From NCBI GenBank assembly GCA_963921425.1, contig OY992832.1, positions 26,873,489-26,937,488 on the forward strand: a stretch of 64,000 bases of DNA, given 5' to 3'. Source of the DNA: Dryas octopetala (taxonomy: Eukaryota; Streptophyta; Magnoliopsida; Rosales; Rosaceae). A program made the translations under genes and the position numbers. Under the pieces are notes generated by a model. It saw nothing but the letters and a program-made list of their open reading frames with translations, ran no database searches and was not told where the DNA came from. Shown here piece after piece: positions 22,053 to 33,338 of this stretch (positions are counted from its first letter, which is position 1; every line of letters starts with the position of its first letter).

Positions 22053-24179
22053 ATGAACCCTGAGCTTGTTGCAAGGTTGGAGAGGCTCAAAAAGGAGACT
22101 TTAGGTACATCACAAGTTAGCTCGCAACCTAGTGCATCAGATTCGCATAGTGAAGAGACTGAGAGTGTTGACATGGCTGAGACAAACGAGATGATGCCGC
22201 AGCCCCTGAGCCATTTTTCAGCACCTTCGCTGCCCACTCAACCATCTTGCATTCGGTATGCAACCATAGCCACTGATTTCGAAATCAAGAGTGGCCAGAT
22301 TCACTTGTTGCCGAGCTACCATGGGCTGAATGGGGAGGATCCGATCCACTTTTTGAAGGAGTTTTCCGGGGTTTGTGAAGCCGCACAGTTGAGGGGTCTG
22401 AATGCCGATCAGTACCGTTTGAGGATGTTCCCTTTTGCGCTTAAGGACAAGGGAAAGAGGTGGTTTTATTCGCTGCCCAGTGGTTCCATTTCGACATGGG
22501 ATGATCTTTCGAGCAAGTTCCTGAACAAGTTTTATTCCATTTCCAAGACAAATTCGATTCGGAAGGAGATCCTTGGATTTGTGCAGAAAGCGGACGAGCC
22601 ATTCCATGAGACTTGGGACAGATTCAATGAGTTACTTACTAGCTGCCCACACCATAACTTATCTCCTTGGTATGTGATTTGTTGTTTTTATCAGGGATTA
22701 TTGGAGAGAGATCAAGCCAAGGTGGATTCGGCATGTGGTGGTGCGTTTATGTCAAAGACGAAGGATGAGGCTACAGATTTGTTTGAGTCACTCTCTTTGA
22801 GTTCTCAACAGTGGGATTCCAATCGTTCGAGAGGAGGACCAAAGAGAGGGTTATATGAGGTGACCGATGTGCCAAACACCATGGAGGGACAGATTTTGGA
22901 AATCAAGACTATGGTGCAGAAGTTATCTTTGGCTCAAGAGAAGATGATGGGTATGCAAGAACAAGGAGGTGATGTGGAACACGTGAATCAGGTTGGGAGT
23001 TATCCTAGGGTGCCATATGATCCATTTGCTAACACTTATAACCCTGGATGGAAGAACAACCCTAATTTCAGGTGGAGCAACAACAATGGACAGCAAGCTA
23101 GTGGGAGCACCAACAAGCCATATATGCACCCCAATGCCGAGAGGTCTAGTTTGGAGGACAAGATTGCTCAGATTGCTCAAAGCACCACTTCCCTTGCTCA
23201 GAGCACCAATGCCTTCATGAACCGAACCGAGCAGCAGATGCAAGCCAATTCAAAGGCTATTGCACATTTGGGGAGTCAAATGGGTCAGATTGCCACTACT
23301 TTGGGTCAGAGAGAGAAGGGGAAATTGCCAAGTCAGCCCATCGTCAACCCGAAGAATGAGGAGCATGTAAATGCTATTTTGAGGACTACTCCAAGAAAAA
23401 GAGTTAGAGTGGTCAAGACTAAGGAGGTGATTGAGATCATGGATAGTGAAGAAGAGGAGGATCCGAAAATGATTTAGGAGAAAGCTGATACACGTGTGAT
23501 TCCCCTCATTCCGGACATCGACATCACTAAGTTTCCAGCAACCATGAGGGAGTTGAAGTCTATTGAGAAGAAGGTTGAGGAGCAGGGGCATAGTCACAAC
23601 GTTCCTAGGGAGATTTGTGGTTATCTCTTTGCATCTTTTCCAAGCAAGAAGAGGGATCCGGGCTCGTTGGTCATACCATGCAGCATAGGGGAGTATGAGA
23701 TCGCCAATGCCTTAATTGACAATGGCTCAGCTATCAATGTCATGCCGCTGGTTGTGTTCAAGAGGCTTGGATTTGTGGAGGCTGATTTGCAACCGTTTGA
23801 TTTGAACATTCGCTTCGCCAACTCTTTAGTCGAGAAAGCCCGTGGTATGCTTGTGGATGTTTTGATTAAATGTCGTAAATTACTAATTCCCTCTGATTTC
23901 ATAGTGCTAGATGTGCCGAGACTTCCGGGCGACGTTTCGATTATTCTTGGGAGACCATTTTTGTGCACCTCTAACATGGAGTACAAAGCAATGGAGAGTA
24001 CCATGAAGATTCAGCACTACACCAAGCAAGAGGTGTATTGTCTCACTTCCGAGATGCCACAAAGCGAGGAGATCACTTTTTATGGAGAGGATAAGTCCGA
24101 AATGGAGAGCTTTTTCAGTGCGTTCTTAGGGAGTGCCGAGAGTAGCAGTGGCAAGAAGAAGAGAAAAGGACGCAAGTAA
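22053..24179 (+). pseudogene. C1 gag-protease gene with an internal amber codon
   Basis: ATG at 22053 (MNPELVARLERLKK) is equivalent to the C2 start. Gag occupies about the first 470 codons, with the Athila-type capsid core (TSCPHHNLSPW near codon 200) and the AQSTTSLAQSTNAFMNRTEQ coil region. TAG at 23475-23477 replaces a Glu codon of C2 and stops gag before the protease. The same frame then continues (Met at 23496) through the protease to 24179. The protease active site reads DNGSAINVMP where C2 has DSGAAINVMP, and IILGRPFLC follows. The Ser-to-Asn change next to the catalytic Asp may weaken activity. No RT, RNase H or integrase is encoded. Confidence 0.9.
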
Positions 24180-24486
24180 AGGAGAAGGCAATGTCAGGCT
24201 GAAGACAGAAAAACAAGCGCTTATTGGGAGGCAACCCAAGTTTTTGTTTCGAATAATGGAGGAGGAGTCATCGAGGACCAAGGAGGCCGCGCCTACCCTT
24301 GGAGTGTCCACGCTTGCGTACGCAAGTAAACAGTTTCTTTATTTCGCTTCGTAAGACAATTTTTCATTTTGGTGTGTTTATTTGGTTTTGGATATTTGCA
24401 ATTTCCCGTTTCGCTTAATTTGATCATTCTTGCATTTATTTCATATACATTGAGAGCAATGTATCATTTAAGTGTGGGGGGAAGGG
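24180..24486 (+). other. C1 3' untranslated region, start only
   Basis: It contains AAGCGCTT (24215-24222), the inverted repeat TTGGGAGGCAACCCAA (24224-24239), the stem ATACATTG/CAATGTAT around AGAG (24445-24464) and the purine tract GTGGGGGGAAGGG just before the A2 LTR. AAGGG (24482-24486) is the likely left target duplication of A2. Confidence 0.8.
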
Positions 24487-25813
24487 TGTTGTATGTTTTC
24501 CTAGAGCAAATTAAATAACTTTTTCTGAGCTCTAGGTTAACTCGCAAGTGCACGAATCGCGGAGTAGCAAAGCTTACAAATACGAGGTCGATCCCACAGG
24601 GAATTGTACTAGTGTTATGATCACTAACTTAATTAAATTCGATTAAATCAACTCTAACTCACACACGCAAATGGGGGGTTTTGATTGGTTTTTGAGACTA
24701 GACAAACTAACAGATAAATGACAAAACTTTAAAATAACAACTGAATGAATTTGGATAAAACAATAATAAAGAAACACTAGGGGTCAGAATCCACCACTAG
24801 CATACCATTCACTCTACTATGGATATTAACAATCAATATATAAACATGTCAACAAAGTTCGTCTACTAAAAGGTTTGGCTAGTTACTTTTAGCAATTACT
24901 CCCCTTACTGTGCATAAACTAAGAGCTTCTTGGGCCTTCCTTAGCCAGTTAACTTGCATGTTCCCTAGTGCTAAGCTAAGGCAGCTGTTACCCATGCAAG
25001 AGTCATTACGATCTGTGAGAGTGACAAACACATAGCGCATAGCTCCAAATTAATGTACCCTATGTCCTCTATGATCCCTTTTCTCATGAATATTATCTTA
25101 GGATATCCACTTGTTGCCTATTGAAACTATCATCCTTTCGAGCTTATTTAGTTTCACAACATATATCTAGATGCATGCAACCTAAGGTGATCAGTCAAAG
25201 ATGCGGAACAAATAGATTCAATTTAAACAGAGATTCAAGATTTGTCAACATGTAAATAATTAAAAATCAATAATCCATAATGAGAGTAAGCAGCATCGCT
25301 AGGGCTTCATCCTAGCCCTAGCCCAATATTCAGCTACACATAATTAAATCCATAAATAAACAAAGCATAATTAAAACAATTAAAATAAAAGAAAGGGAAA
25401 AAGAAATCAAGCCGAGGCAGCAAGGTGAAGGCGAGATGACAGCATGAGATGATGCGGCTGCAAGGGTGGTGTCGCAATGGTGCTGCTCGGCCTTGGGCTC
25501 CACGGCAAGGTGGCTGAGGTGCTCGGCAAGGTGGCAGCAAGGTGGAGGCGTGACTAGGTGGTGGTGGCTGCGGCGTGACTTCCTCCTCCTTCTTCAGTTC
25601 AGCCCAAAAATAAAAGAACAAAAAGATAGGTGGCTGCAGCAGAAAAATAAAGAAAAGAGATGATGGTGGCTGCGGCAAGAGAAGAGAAAGAGATGTGATG
25701 GTGGCTGCTAGGGTTTGCTTCAGAAAAATAAAAGGAAGAGAGAGAAAGGACAAGGGGTGTGCGGCAAGGAAGAAGGAGGCTAGCTAGGGTTTCTGAAAAT
25801 TAAAGAGGAGAGC
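24487..25813 (-). repeat. A2 3' LTR, distal part
   Basis: Reverse-strand A-type LTR from its CATACAACA end to GAGGAGAGC, where the D1 LTR begins. It matches 61774-63103. The last 115 bp (25699-25813) are repeated after D1 at 44305-44419. Confidence 0.88.
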
Positions 25814-25950
25814 TGTGAGACCCGGAAATTTCCAAATTTATTTTGGGATTTTTCCTTATTTTCTAGAATTTTTTATAGATTTTATTTATCGGAAAATCTA
25901 ATTTTTCCACCTTGAGCTTTAATTGTTTGACCAACTTTGACTAGGGTTTT
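25814..25950 (+). repeat. D1 5' LTR, first part
   Basis: TGTGAGACCCGG start, near-identical to 41701-41837. It ends with GTTTT (25946-25950), the left target duplication of D3. Confidence 0.88.
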
Positions 25951-28654
25951 TGTGAGACCCAAAACTTTCCAAATTTATTTTGGAATTTTTCTTTAATTTC
26001 TAGAATTTTTCTAGAAATTTGTTTGGCGAAAAATCGTATTTTTCACCTTAGGCTTTAATTGTTTGACCAACTTTAACTAGAGTTTTGACCCAAGTTAGAC
26101 CTTTAGAAGGTGGTACTTTTACTCACGAACCCAACGGAGCAAGTCTCGTATTATTCCGAGTCCGGGAGATTATTTTATGAATTTCCCAAAATTTCATTTT
26201 TAAAAGCATTTTATCTTAGTTGTGGAGCTTGAAATTTTCGAAATTTTTCTAAAGGGCAAATTGGTAATTTGACCTCATAGTTAATTAGTACTAGTCGATA
26301 CGAGTCCGTAGTATTTTTCGGGGTATTTTTCCGAGTCCCGAGCTATTTTTAATTAATTTTTGAAGTTGAGAAAAATAGGAAAAAGAAAAAATAAAATAGG
26401 AAATCACCAGATCGCGCCACGTGGCACGATCTGGAGCGTCCAACGATGCATGGCAGCAAGATCTAATGGCTGCATGTGCAGCCAAGTGTCAAAGCCTTCG
26501 CCACGTGTCAATTTCTCATTGGTCAAAGTTATGACGGTTGACTTGAGTCAACCCGGTCAACTCGGATGAGTCAACCGAGTTGACTCACTCACTCTCCCTA
26601 TAAATAGCAGCGCACCCCCAGCTGATTTTCATCCCATTTCAGCCGCACGCTTCCCAAGAGAGAGCTTCTCTCTCCTCTCTCCTCTTTTCTCTCTCTTCTT
26701 CAATATTGTTTTGAGTTTATCTTGAGTTCTGGAGCTCCGATCGACGATCCGATTTCGCCTATGCGATCGTGGCGACGAGCTCTTCAATTCTAGTAGTGTG
26801 AAGGCTATGTTTTGGTGAAGTTTTAAAAAAATCATTTCTGAACTCCATAGGTAATTTCTTGATCCCTGTCGAATTTCTGCTAAAATTTTGTTAAATAAAT
26901 CTCTTGTTAATTAGGCTATTTTAATCTTATTATTTAGCAAGTCTAGTAGTACCGAGACTCTGCTCGTGGGAAGTCTTCAACAGGTATACCCTTAACCCAG
27001 CTTATTTAATTTGCTGTTGTTTAAGTGGTGGTTATAGACGAAACACCGTTTAACTGTTGTTATTAAATGAACTTAATAAATATTGAGGCCATATCAGTGG
27101 TAACCAAATAACGTGATGACTAAGGTCAGTCCATGAGCATACAAGCGTTGGGTACTGAGCCAGAGCTCCCTCAGTTTCCCCATGCACTGACCTGGTCACG
27201 TTGTAAGGTTCATATCTGATCAACCTCCTCGACAATAAATTAAAATAAACTTAGAAACCACACGGTCTGACATGACTGTCTGCCTCGGGGAGCAGGGTCA
27301 TGCCGGATCAAGAATTTAGAGAAGCCTAGCAAGTTACGCTAGTGCCAAACCTCTAAATTTTACCTGGTCTTAACAGACAAGGCTGAGAGTACGTTTAGTA
27401 CGTTCCTAATAGCTGTCGTCGGATTCGGATCTCCAGTTTCCCAACAGGTACAAGTGGGACCCAGACACAGGAAAGGGATCAGGCAAGGGACACACTTTGG
27501 TAAAGCAGGTAGGGGGAAAGTACCATATCCCGGTTATTGGATTTCCTGCCTATTTTCGTACTATATGTATATGAAAATGTCTTTCACAGAGAATGTGCAT
27601 GATTTTTGTATGGCATATTTGTGTGATTTTCTGTGTGATACCTTGGACGACCTGAGAGTAACGGGCACGTGTTGTGACCTTGGGTTTCGATCCCCTAAAC
27701 CTCCGGAGGGGTAAGTACGGACTGGTTAGTCGAATGTCCTTCTGGGGAGGCTAACCAATGTGGTATTACCAGGTAAATGGATACTCTCACCACAGTATCG
27801 AGGTGGTGGTTGAATTTCCGATACTGGCGGTTGGCCTGTATGTGATCGGTCGCAGGTATGTTTCTGAACTATGTCACGTGACAGGAAGGATTTTCACTGA
27901 AAAAGATGTATGAGCATGCAAAGGCTTTACTCACTGATTATTGGCATAATTATCTTTATCATTACTGGCCTTAGTTACAGTATTATTGATATTGATACCC
28001 TGTTTTTGGGTGTGCATTGCTTTTAAACTGTTTTCCTTGAAATCCTATATTTTCGAGTATTGCTTCAAACCTAACCAGGATTTTCCCTCGAGGGGAAGCG
28101 ATGAACGTATGTGACGCTTACCCCCTACTGTACTCTTGTGAGTGCAGATAATCCAGTTGTTGGAAACCAAGATTGAGGTCGTGGGTGTGGCACTTGCAGC
28201 TTGTCAGTTTCAGTCTTGCTATCTGGTTTAGATCCTTTCTTTGGATCCGTGGTGGTGTTTCTCTTTCATCCTCGTAGGTGGCATATCCCAATGGCTATCC
28301 ATGAGTCCAATTTGTTGCACCACTTTGTTGAAGACTGAATCACTCTGGCGTGGGTTGGACTATCCTGACATATCTGTTTATCTACTGTTTTATTATGTAG
28401 CATTAGGGTTAGTGTATTTGAAACATATAACCCTCACGGGTTGGTACTCTTTACTGTTATTTATAATATGAGGTATTTTCAGTAATTTCTTTCGCTGTAT
28501 TTTTACTACTCTGATCCAACCCGGGTTCTTCAATAAAAAGGGCTTAACTCGTTTTAGAGAGCTTGGGAATATAATACTCGGGGTAAGGGGTATTATAGTC
28601 TCAGGATCTTTAAGACGGGTGCCGCTGTGGTGTTCCCAGTTTCGGGGCGTCACA
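25951..28654 (+). repeat. D3 5' LTR (2704 bp)
   Basis: TGTGAGACCCAAAAC to GGGCGTCACA. U3 has four palindromes followed by a TATA box at 26599-26606. A CT-rich tract (26661-26702) follows downstream. No coding region is supported in it. Confidence 0.95.
26407..26606 (+). promoter_or_regulatory. D3 5' LTR core promoter with stacked palindromes and W-box cores
   Basis: In order: a 28-bp palindrome with one mismatched pair centred on the G-box CACGTG (26407-26434); TGGCTGCA-TG-TGCAGCCA (26467-26484); GGTTGACT-TG-AGTCAACC (26536-26553); GAGTCAAC-CGA-GTTGACTC (26568-26586); then TATAAATA at 26599-26606. Six TTGAC/GTCAA W-box cores fall in 26522-26584. G-boxes bind bZIP/bHLH factors and W-boxes bind WRKY factors in plants. 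That this LTR responds to them is inference. Confidence 0.75.
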
Positions 28655-28661
28655 GAAAAAG

Positions 28662-28673
28662 TGGTATCAGAGC
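28662..28673 (+). other. D3 primer binding site, initiator tRNA-Met
   Basis: TGGTATCAGAGC, complementary to the 3' end of plant initiator tRNA-Met, 7 bp after the LTR. It is usual for Tekay and most chromoviruses. A run of about eight ATA units lies just downstream (28687-28712), then a 200-bp leader to the gag ATG. Confidence 0.92.
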
Positions 28674-28685
28674 GGTACGACCTAA

Positions 28686-28718
<33 letters not shown>

Positions 28719-28912
28719 GATAACTTTGTAAGATTGTTAGTAGATTATTTTTACTAATATGCAGGATATGCCAACCCAGAGCCGATTCAGCAGATTCCTT
28801 CGAAGTTTCCACCCAAACACATTCTTCGATAAGTCTTTCCCTTGAAACACTTTTGTTCCTTGTATTACTTGTGTCAATCATTCCCTTATTTGTTTTCAGT
28901 CTTGTTGACAAG

Positions 28913-31867
28913 ATGCCACCCCGTTTTGATCGAACTAACAGTAATGCCAATAATCGGTTCGACCCGCAACAAATGGCTGAATTTATGCAGGCTTTCTTTG
29001 CTCAACAAGCTGGTAACCGTCTCACTCCCGCTGAACGTGAAGATAAGCGACGAGGCGAGTACTTAGATCGTTTCCTTAGGACTAAGCCGATGAAGTTTCA
29101 CGGAAGTTCTGAACCCGATTTAGCTGAGAATTGGGTTACGCACATCGAGAAGAAGCTCGAGTCGATTAACGCACCAGATGAGTACAAGATCTGGCTAGCT
29201 ACACATGTGTTTGAAGGCGAAGCTGACGGATGGTGGAGATGCATTAGGCACCGAGAAAATATTAACACTATGACTTGGGAAGGATTTAGGGAATTGTTCT
29301 ACGACAGATATTTTCCCGAGCCACTGCAGATGATAAAGATGAAGGAATTCATGGATCTAGAGCAGGGAAACATGACTGTTTCTGAATACGTGGGAAAATT
29401 TACTGAACTTGGACGTTTCGTCCCATCTACCATGAATGATGAGAAGGCAAAGACTGTCAGATTTCTGCAAGGTCTGAAGAACGGGATTCGCCAATACTTG
29501 GCAAGTCAAAGGTTTACAGTTTTCAAAGATGTGGTCAATGCTGCTTATGCTCAGGAGCAGGATTTCCTTGCAACTAGACAGAAAGGGGAAATTGCGAGGT
29601 CTGAGGAAACAAGACTAGGAAAAAGAAGAAATTTTCAGAGGGGAGGACCCTCTCGAAACCAAAGAAACTGGAAGAAGACTAGACTTCAAATTTGTTTCCA
29701 GTGTGGAGGTGAAGGCCACTACAGAAATCATTGTCCTACTAGAACACAGCAGAATGCCCCCAGGCCACAGATACAGGCTGCACCACAACCACTTAGAGCT
29801 CAACCATTGCAACAGGCACCACCGCAACCCAACAATCGTGGAGGACAAGGAAGAGGTGGCGGAGGAAGACCACAACCAGCTAGAGGAGGACGAGTTTTTG
29901 CTGTAAGAGCTAACCAGGAAGAAGCCCCACTTGACGGTACTATACTGCTCTTTAATACTGAAGTTAGAATTTTGTTTGATACGGGTGCTTCACATTCATT
30001 TGTCTCTGTTAGCTTTACTGAGAAATTAGGATTGCAACCTGAACCTTTAGCTGAAACCATCCACATGAGTACACCCATTGGAACAACAACCGAGGTAGAT
30101 AGAATTTACCAATCTTGCCAACTAGTAGTCCAAAACCGAGTCTTGACAGCAGACCTATACCCTTTGAACATGGATTACTACGACCTTATTCTAGGAATGG
30201 ATTGGTTACAAGAAAATCAGGCACAGATCGATTGTGAGAAAAGAAAAGTGAAGGTAGTCACGAGTAACAGAGAAGAGGTGATCATCCGATTGCACAAACC
30301 GCTACAACCTATCAACCCATTGCTGAGAGTTTGTTTCAAAAGCAAGAGAGCTATGCTATGCTATTCACTCATCATTTCCACGCAAGCCAAGCAGAAGGAA
30401 GATAAACCAATACCAGTGGTAGACGAATACCCAGACGTTTTTCCAGAAGATCTGCCCGGAATCCCACCAACAAGAGAAGTAGAATTCAAGATTGAACTTG
30501 TACCAGGCACTCAACCTATTTCAATCCCGCCCTACCGCATGGCACCAGCCGAGATGGTGGAGCTGAAGAAGCAATTAGACGACTTGAAGGAGAAGGGCTT
30601 TATCAGAGAAAGTATATCACCATGGGGAGCCCCTGTTCTATTTGCCAAAAAGCATGATGGAACATTGCGACTCTGCATAGACTACCGGAAGCTGAACCAA
30701 GTCACAATAAAGAACAAGTATCCATTGCCTAGAATTGACGAGCTGTTTGATCAACTTAGTGGAGCGAAGTACTTCTCAAAGATTGATCTCAGATCCGGCT
30801 ACCATCAACTCAGAGTTCGAGACGAAGACGTCCCAAAGACTGCTTTTCGTACCAGGTACGGACATTATGAGTTCGTTGTGATGCCGTTTGGATTGACAAA
30901 TGCACCTGCCGCATTCATGGACCTGATGAACCGAGCATTCCGTCCATACTTGGACAAATTTGTTATTGTCTTCATCGACGACATCCTGATTTACTCCAAG
31001 AGTAAGGAAGAGCATGAAGAGCATCTGAGAATTGTTCTACAGACATTACTTCAAAAGCAACTTTACGCCAAGAAGTCAAAATGTGAATTTTGGCTGAAAG
31101 AGGTACAGTTCCTTGGCCACATCATCTCAGAAAAAGGATTATCTCCTGATCCCAAGAAGATCGAAGCAGTTCTGAATTGGGAACAACCGAAGAGCATGAC
31201 AGAAGTCCGTAGTTTTCTTGGATTAGCAGGTTATTACAGAAGGTTTGTAGAAGGTTTTTCCAAGATTGCTACCCCGATGACTCGACTACTCAGAAAAGGA
31301 TTCAAGTTTGAATGGAACGAGAAGTGTGAAGAAGCATTCCAAGAGCTCAAGAAACGACTGACAACTGCCCCAGTGTTAGTCTTACCCAACAATGAAGATC
31401 CTTATGAAGTCTACACCGACGCGTCCATAATAGGAGTCGGATGTGTACTGATGCAGAATGGGCGAGTGATAGCCTATGCCTCAAGACAGTTGAAGGAATA
31501 TGAAAAGAATTATCCAACTCATGATTTGGAGTTATCCGCTGTTGCACACGCTCTAAAAATCTGGAGATGCTACTTGTATGGAGGTCGATTCACTGTTTTC
31601 TCAGATCACAAGAGCCTCAAGCATATATTCACTCAGAGAGATCTGAATTTGCGACAACGACGCTGGATGGAGTATCTTAAAGATTATGATTTTGAATTAC
31701 AATATCATCCAGGAAAAGCCAACAAGGTAGCTGATGCACTGAGCAGAAAGAAAAACACTCTAGCCAGTTTATTGATGGCTGAACGGGAGATCCTACAGAC
31801 TTTGGATCAGTACAAAGTCAACATACTCCATGATGGAAGGATTGCAAGTATGCAGATTGAGCCCTAA
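28913..31867 (+). CDS. D3 gag-protease-RT-RNase H polyprotein, stops before integrase
   Basis: The start is taken as ATG 28913 (MPPRFDRT), which D1 and D2 keep as MPPR; an in-frame upstream codon at 28853 is less likely. Gag capsid lies at about residues 40-230, with a CCHC zinc knuckle [14 protein letters not shown] near 260. The protease has [11 protein letters not shown] near 353. RT has CIDYRKLNQ and [10 protein letters not shown] near 687. RNase H has VYTDAS near 835, HDLEL near 869 and FSDHKS near 897, ending in the VADALSR block. TAA at 31865-31867 then closes the frame; the same frame continues with integrase sequence, so the stop is abnormal for a chromovirus. As written, the copy would make Gag, protease and RT-RNase H but not integrase. 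Confidence 0.94.
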   Translation: MPPRFDRTNSNANNRFDPQQMAEFMQAFFAQQAGNRLTPAEREDKRRGEYLDRFLRTKPMKFHGSSEPDLAENWVTHIEKKLESINAPDEYKIWLATHVFEGEADGWWRCIRHRENINTMTWEGFRELFYDRYFPEPLQMIKMKEFMDLEQGNMTVSEYVGKFTELGRFVPSTMNDEKAKTVRFLQGLKNGIRQYLASQRFTVFKDVVNAAYAQEQDFLATRQKGEIARSEETRLGKRRNFQRGGPSRNQRNWKKTRLQICFQCGGEGHYRNHCPTRTQQNAPRPQIQAAPQPLRAQPLQQAPPQPNNRGGQGRGGGGRPQPARGGRVFAVRANQEEAPLDGTILLFNTEVRILFDTGASHSFVSVSFTEKLGLQPEPLAETIHMSTPIGTTTEVDRIYQSCQLVVQNRVLTADLYPLNMDYYDLILGMDWLQENQAQIDCEKRKVKVVTSNREEVIIRLHKPLQPINPLLRVCFKSKRAMLCYSLIISTQAKQKEDKPIPVVDEYPDVFPEDLPGIPPTREVEFKIELVPGTQPISIPPYRMAPAEMVELKKQLDDLKEKGFIRESISPWGAPVLFAKKHDGTLRLCIDYRKLNQVTIKNKYPLPRIDELFDQLSGAKYFSKIDLRSGYHQLRVRDEDVPKTAFRTRYGHYEFVVMPFGLTNAPAAFMDLMNRAFRPYLDKFVIVFIDDILIYSKSKEEHEEHLRIVLQTLLQKQLYAKKSKCEFWLKEVQFLGHIISEKGLSPDPKKIEAVLNWEQPKSMTEVRSFLGLAGYYRRFVEGFSKIATPMTRLLRKGFKFEWNEKCEEAFQELKKRLTTAPVLVLPNNEDPYEVYTDASIIGVGCVLMQNGRVIAYASRQLKEYEKNYPTHDLELSAVAHALKIWRCYLYGGRFTVFSDHKSLKHIFTQRDLNLRQRRWMEYLKDYDFELQYHPGKANKVADALSRKKNTLASLLMAEREILQTLDQYKVNILHDGRIASMQIEP

Positions 31868-32310
31868 TTGGAGCAAGAATTAGTTCAAGAACAAGAAGGG
31901 GATCTAGAGATACAACAGAAAAAGAAGGAGGTATACTCAGGAGATGCACCTGGGGAATGGAAGGTACATTCTGATGGAAGTTTGAGATACAGAGGCCGAA
32001 TAGTTGTGCCAAACAGGAAAGAAACAAGACAACGGATTCTGAACGAAGCTCATTCTACCAGTTTTGCTATGCACCCTGGAGGAACGAAAATGTATCAAAA
32101 TTTGAAACGAAGATACTGGTGGAAAGGTATGAAAAGAGACGTGGCTGATTTTGTTAATCACTGTGTGACCTGTCAACAAGTGAAAGCCGAACACCAGAAG
32201 CCGTCTGGATTGTTGCAACCGTTACCTACTCCAGAGTGGAAGTGGGATTGTGTTACTATGGATTTCATCACCGATCTGCCGAGAAAAAGGGCACAATGGT
32301 ATTTGGGTTA
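31868..32310 (+). pseudogene. D3 integrase N-terminal part, after the stop
   Basis: It is in the gag-pol frame directly after TAA. It holds the HHCC zinc-binding part (HPGGTKMYQNLKRRYWWKGM, then NHCVTCQQVK) and the first catalytic Asp in VTMDFITDLPR. Near 32280-32292 the run GAGAAAAAGGGC shifts the reading frame by one base relative to the rest of integrase, and the wrong-frame ORF stops at 32371. A one-base indel in a homopolymer is either a true mutation or a sequencing/assembly error. Confidence 0.88.
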
Positions 32311-33302
32311 TCGTGGACAGACTCACGAAGTCAGCTCATTTCTTGCCGGTCAAGATGAACTCACCCGTTGATTATTTTGCTGATCTCTATGTCGAATGGA
32401 TTGTTCGATTGCATGGTATTCCGAAGACGATTGTTTCCGATCGAGATCCCCGATTTACGTCTCGATTATGGCGGAAGTTACAATCTGAATTAGGCACTCA
32501 GTTGAATCTTAGCAGTGCCTATCATCCGCAGACGGATGGGCAATCTGAAAGAGTTATTCAGATACTGGAAGATATGTTGCGAGCTTGTGTTCTAGATTTC
32601 AGAGGTAAGTGGAGTGAGTACTTACCGCTCGCCGAGTTCGTATATAACAATAGTTATCAAAGCAGTATCAAGATGGCACCGTACGAAGCACTTTACGGAA
32701 GGCCGTGTCGTTCGCCACTCTGTTGGGCCGATGTTGAGGACCGAGTTGTTCTGGGTCCTGAAGTGATTAAAGAAACGACCGAAAAGGTCAAGATAGTCAA
32801 GAAACGACTAGAAATCGCCCAGAGTAGGCAGAGATCGTACGCTGATCGAAGGAGGAAGCCTTTGGAATTTCAAGTTGAGGACTTGGTGTTTCTGAAAGTT
32901 AGCCCTTTGAAGGGTACATTTCGATTTGGTATGCGAGGCAAGTTGGCACCCAGGTATATTGGACCGTTCAAGGTTTTGGAACGTGTCGGGAAAGTTGCTT
33001 ACAGGTTGGAGTTGCCGCCTCAGTTAGCATACATACATAACGTATTCCATGTGTCCCAGTTGAAAAAGAGTGTGCCTGACATCCCTCAAGTGATGCCTTG
33101 GATTGGTTTACCGCTCGAACCAAACGTGTCTTATGTGGAAGGACCTGTTTCTATCTTAGCTTACGAGACGAAACAACTCAGGAATAGGAAGGTACCACTT
33201 GTAAAAGTTCAGTGGCAACACCACAGAGTCGAGGAAGCGACATGGGAACTGGAATCCGACATGAGGAAGAGATACCCGCATCTCTTCAGTGAACTCAGGT
33301 AA
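32285..33302 (+). pseudogene. D3 integrase catalytic core and chromodomain
   Basis: The frame is open from 32250, but true homology starts near 32285 (KGHNGIWVIVDRLTKSAHFL). The second Asp lies in IVSDRDPRF and the catalytic Glu in TDGQSERV; I count 35 residues between them, the D35E spacing. The GPY/F-type block (KLAPRYIGPFKVL) is near 32940-32980. The C-terminal about 55 residues (ILAYETKQLRNRKVPLVKVQ, then EEATWELESDMRKRYPHLF) are a chromodomain of the Tekay kind, thought to guide integration to particular chromatin. The stop is at 33300-33302. Confidence 0.92.
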
Positions 33303-33327
33303 TCTCGAGGACGAGATTTTTTTTTAA

Positions 33328-33338
33328 GTAGGGGAGGA
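33328..33338 (+). other. D3 polypurine tract
   Basis: GTAGGGGAGGA lies directly before the 3' LTR and primes plus-strand DNA. The preceding TCGAGGACGAGAT motif is also kept in D1 (near 41668) and D2 (near 47498), and in related form in F1. Confidence 0.88.

Larger units (their letters stand above)
19558..24486 (+). mobile_element. C1: family C gag-protease element, 3' end displaced by A2
   Basis: 5' LTR 19558-21869, primer site 21876-21893, gag-pro 22053-24179, then the start of the 3' region until the A2 insertion at 24487. All sequence from 24487 to the window end is nested inside C1; its 3' LTR must lie beyond 64000. It belongs to the same family as C2 but is older: gag-pro has a nonsense codon, the primer site has one mismatch, and the LTR is about 130 bp shorter. 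Confidence 0.88.

Noticed and set aside
29615..30078. Minus-strand ORFs over D3 gag, and similar ones over RT
   Set aside because: Shadows of the gag-pol frame on the other strand with no conserved motif.
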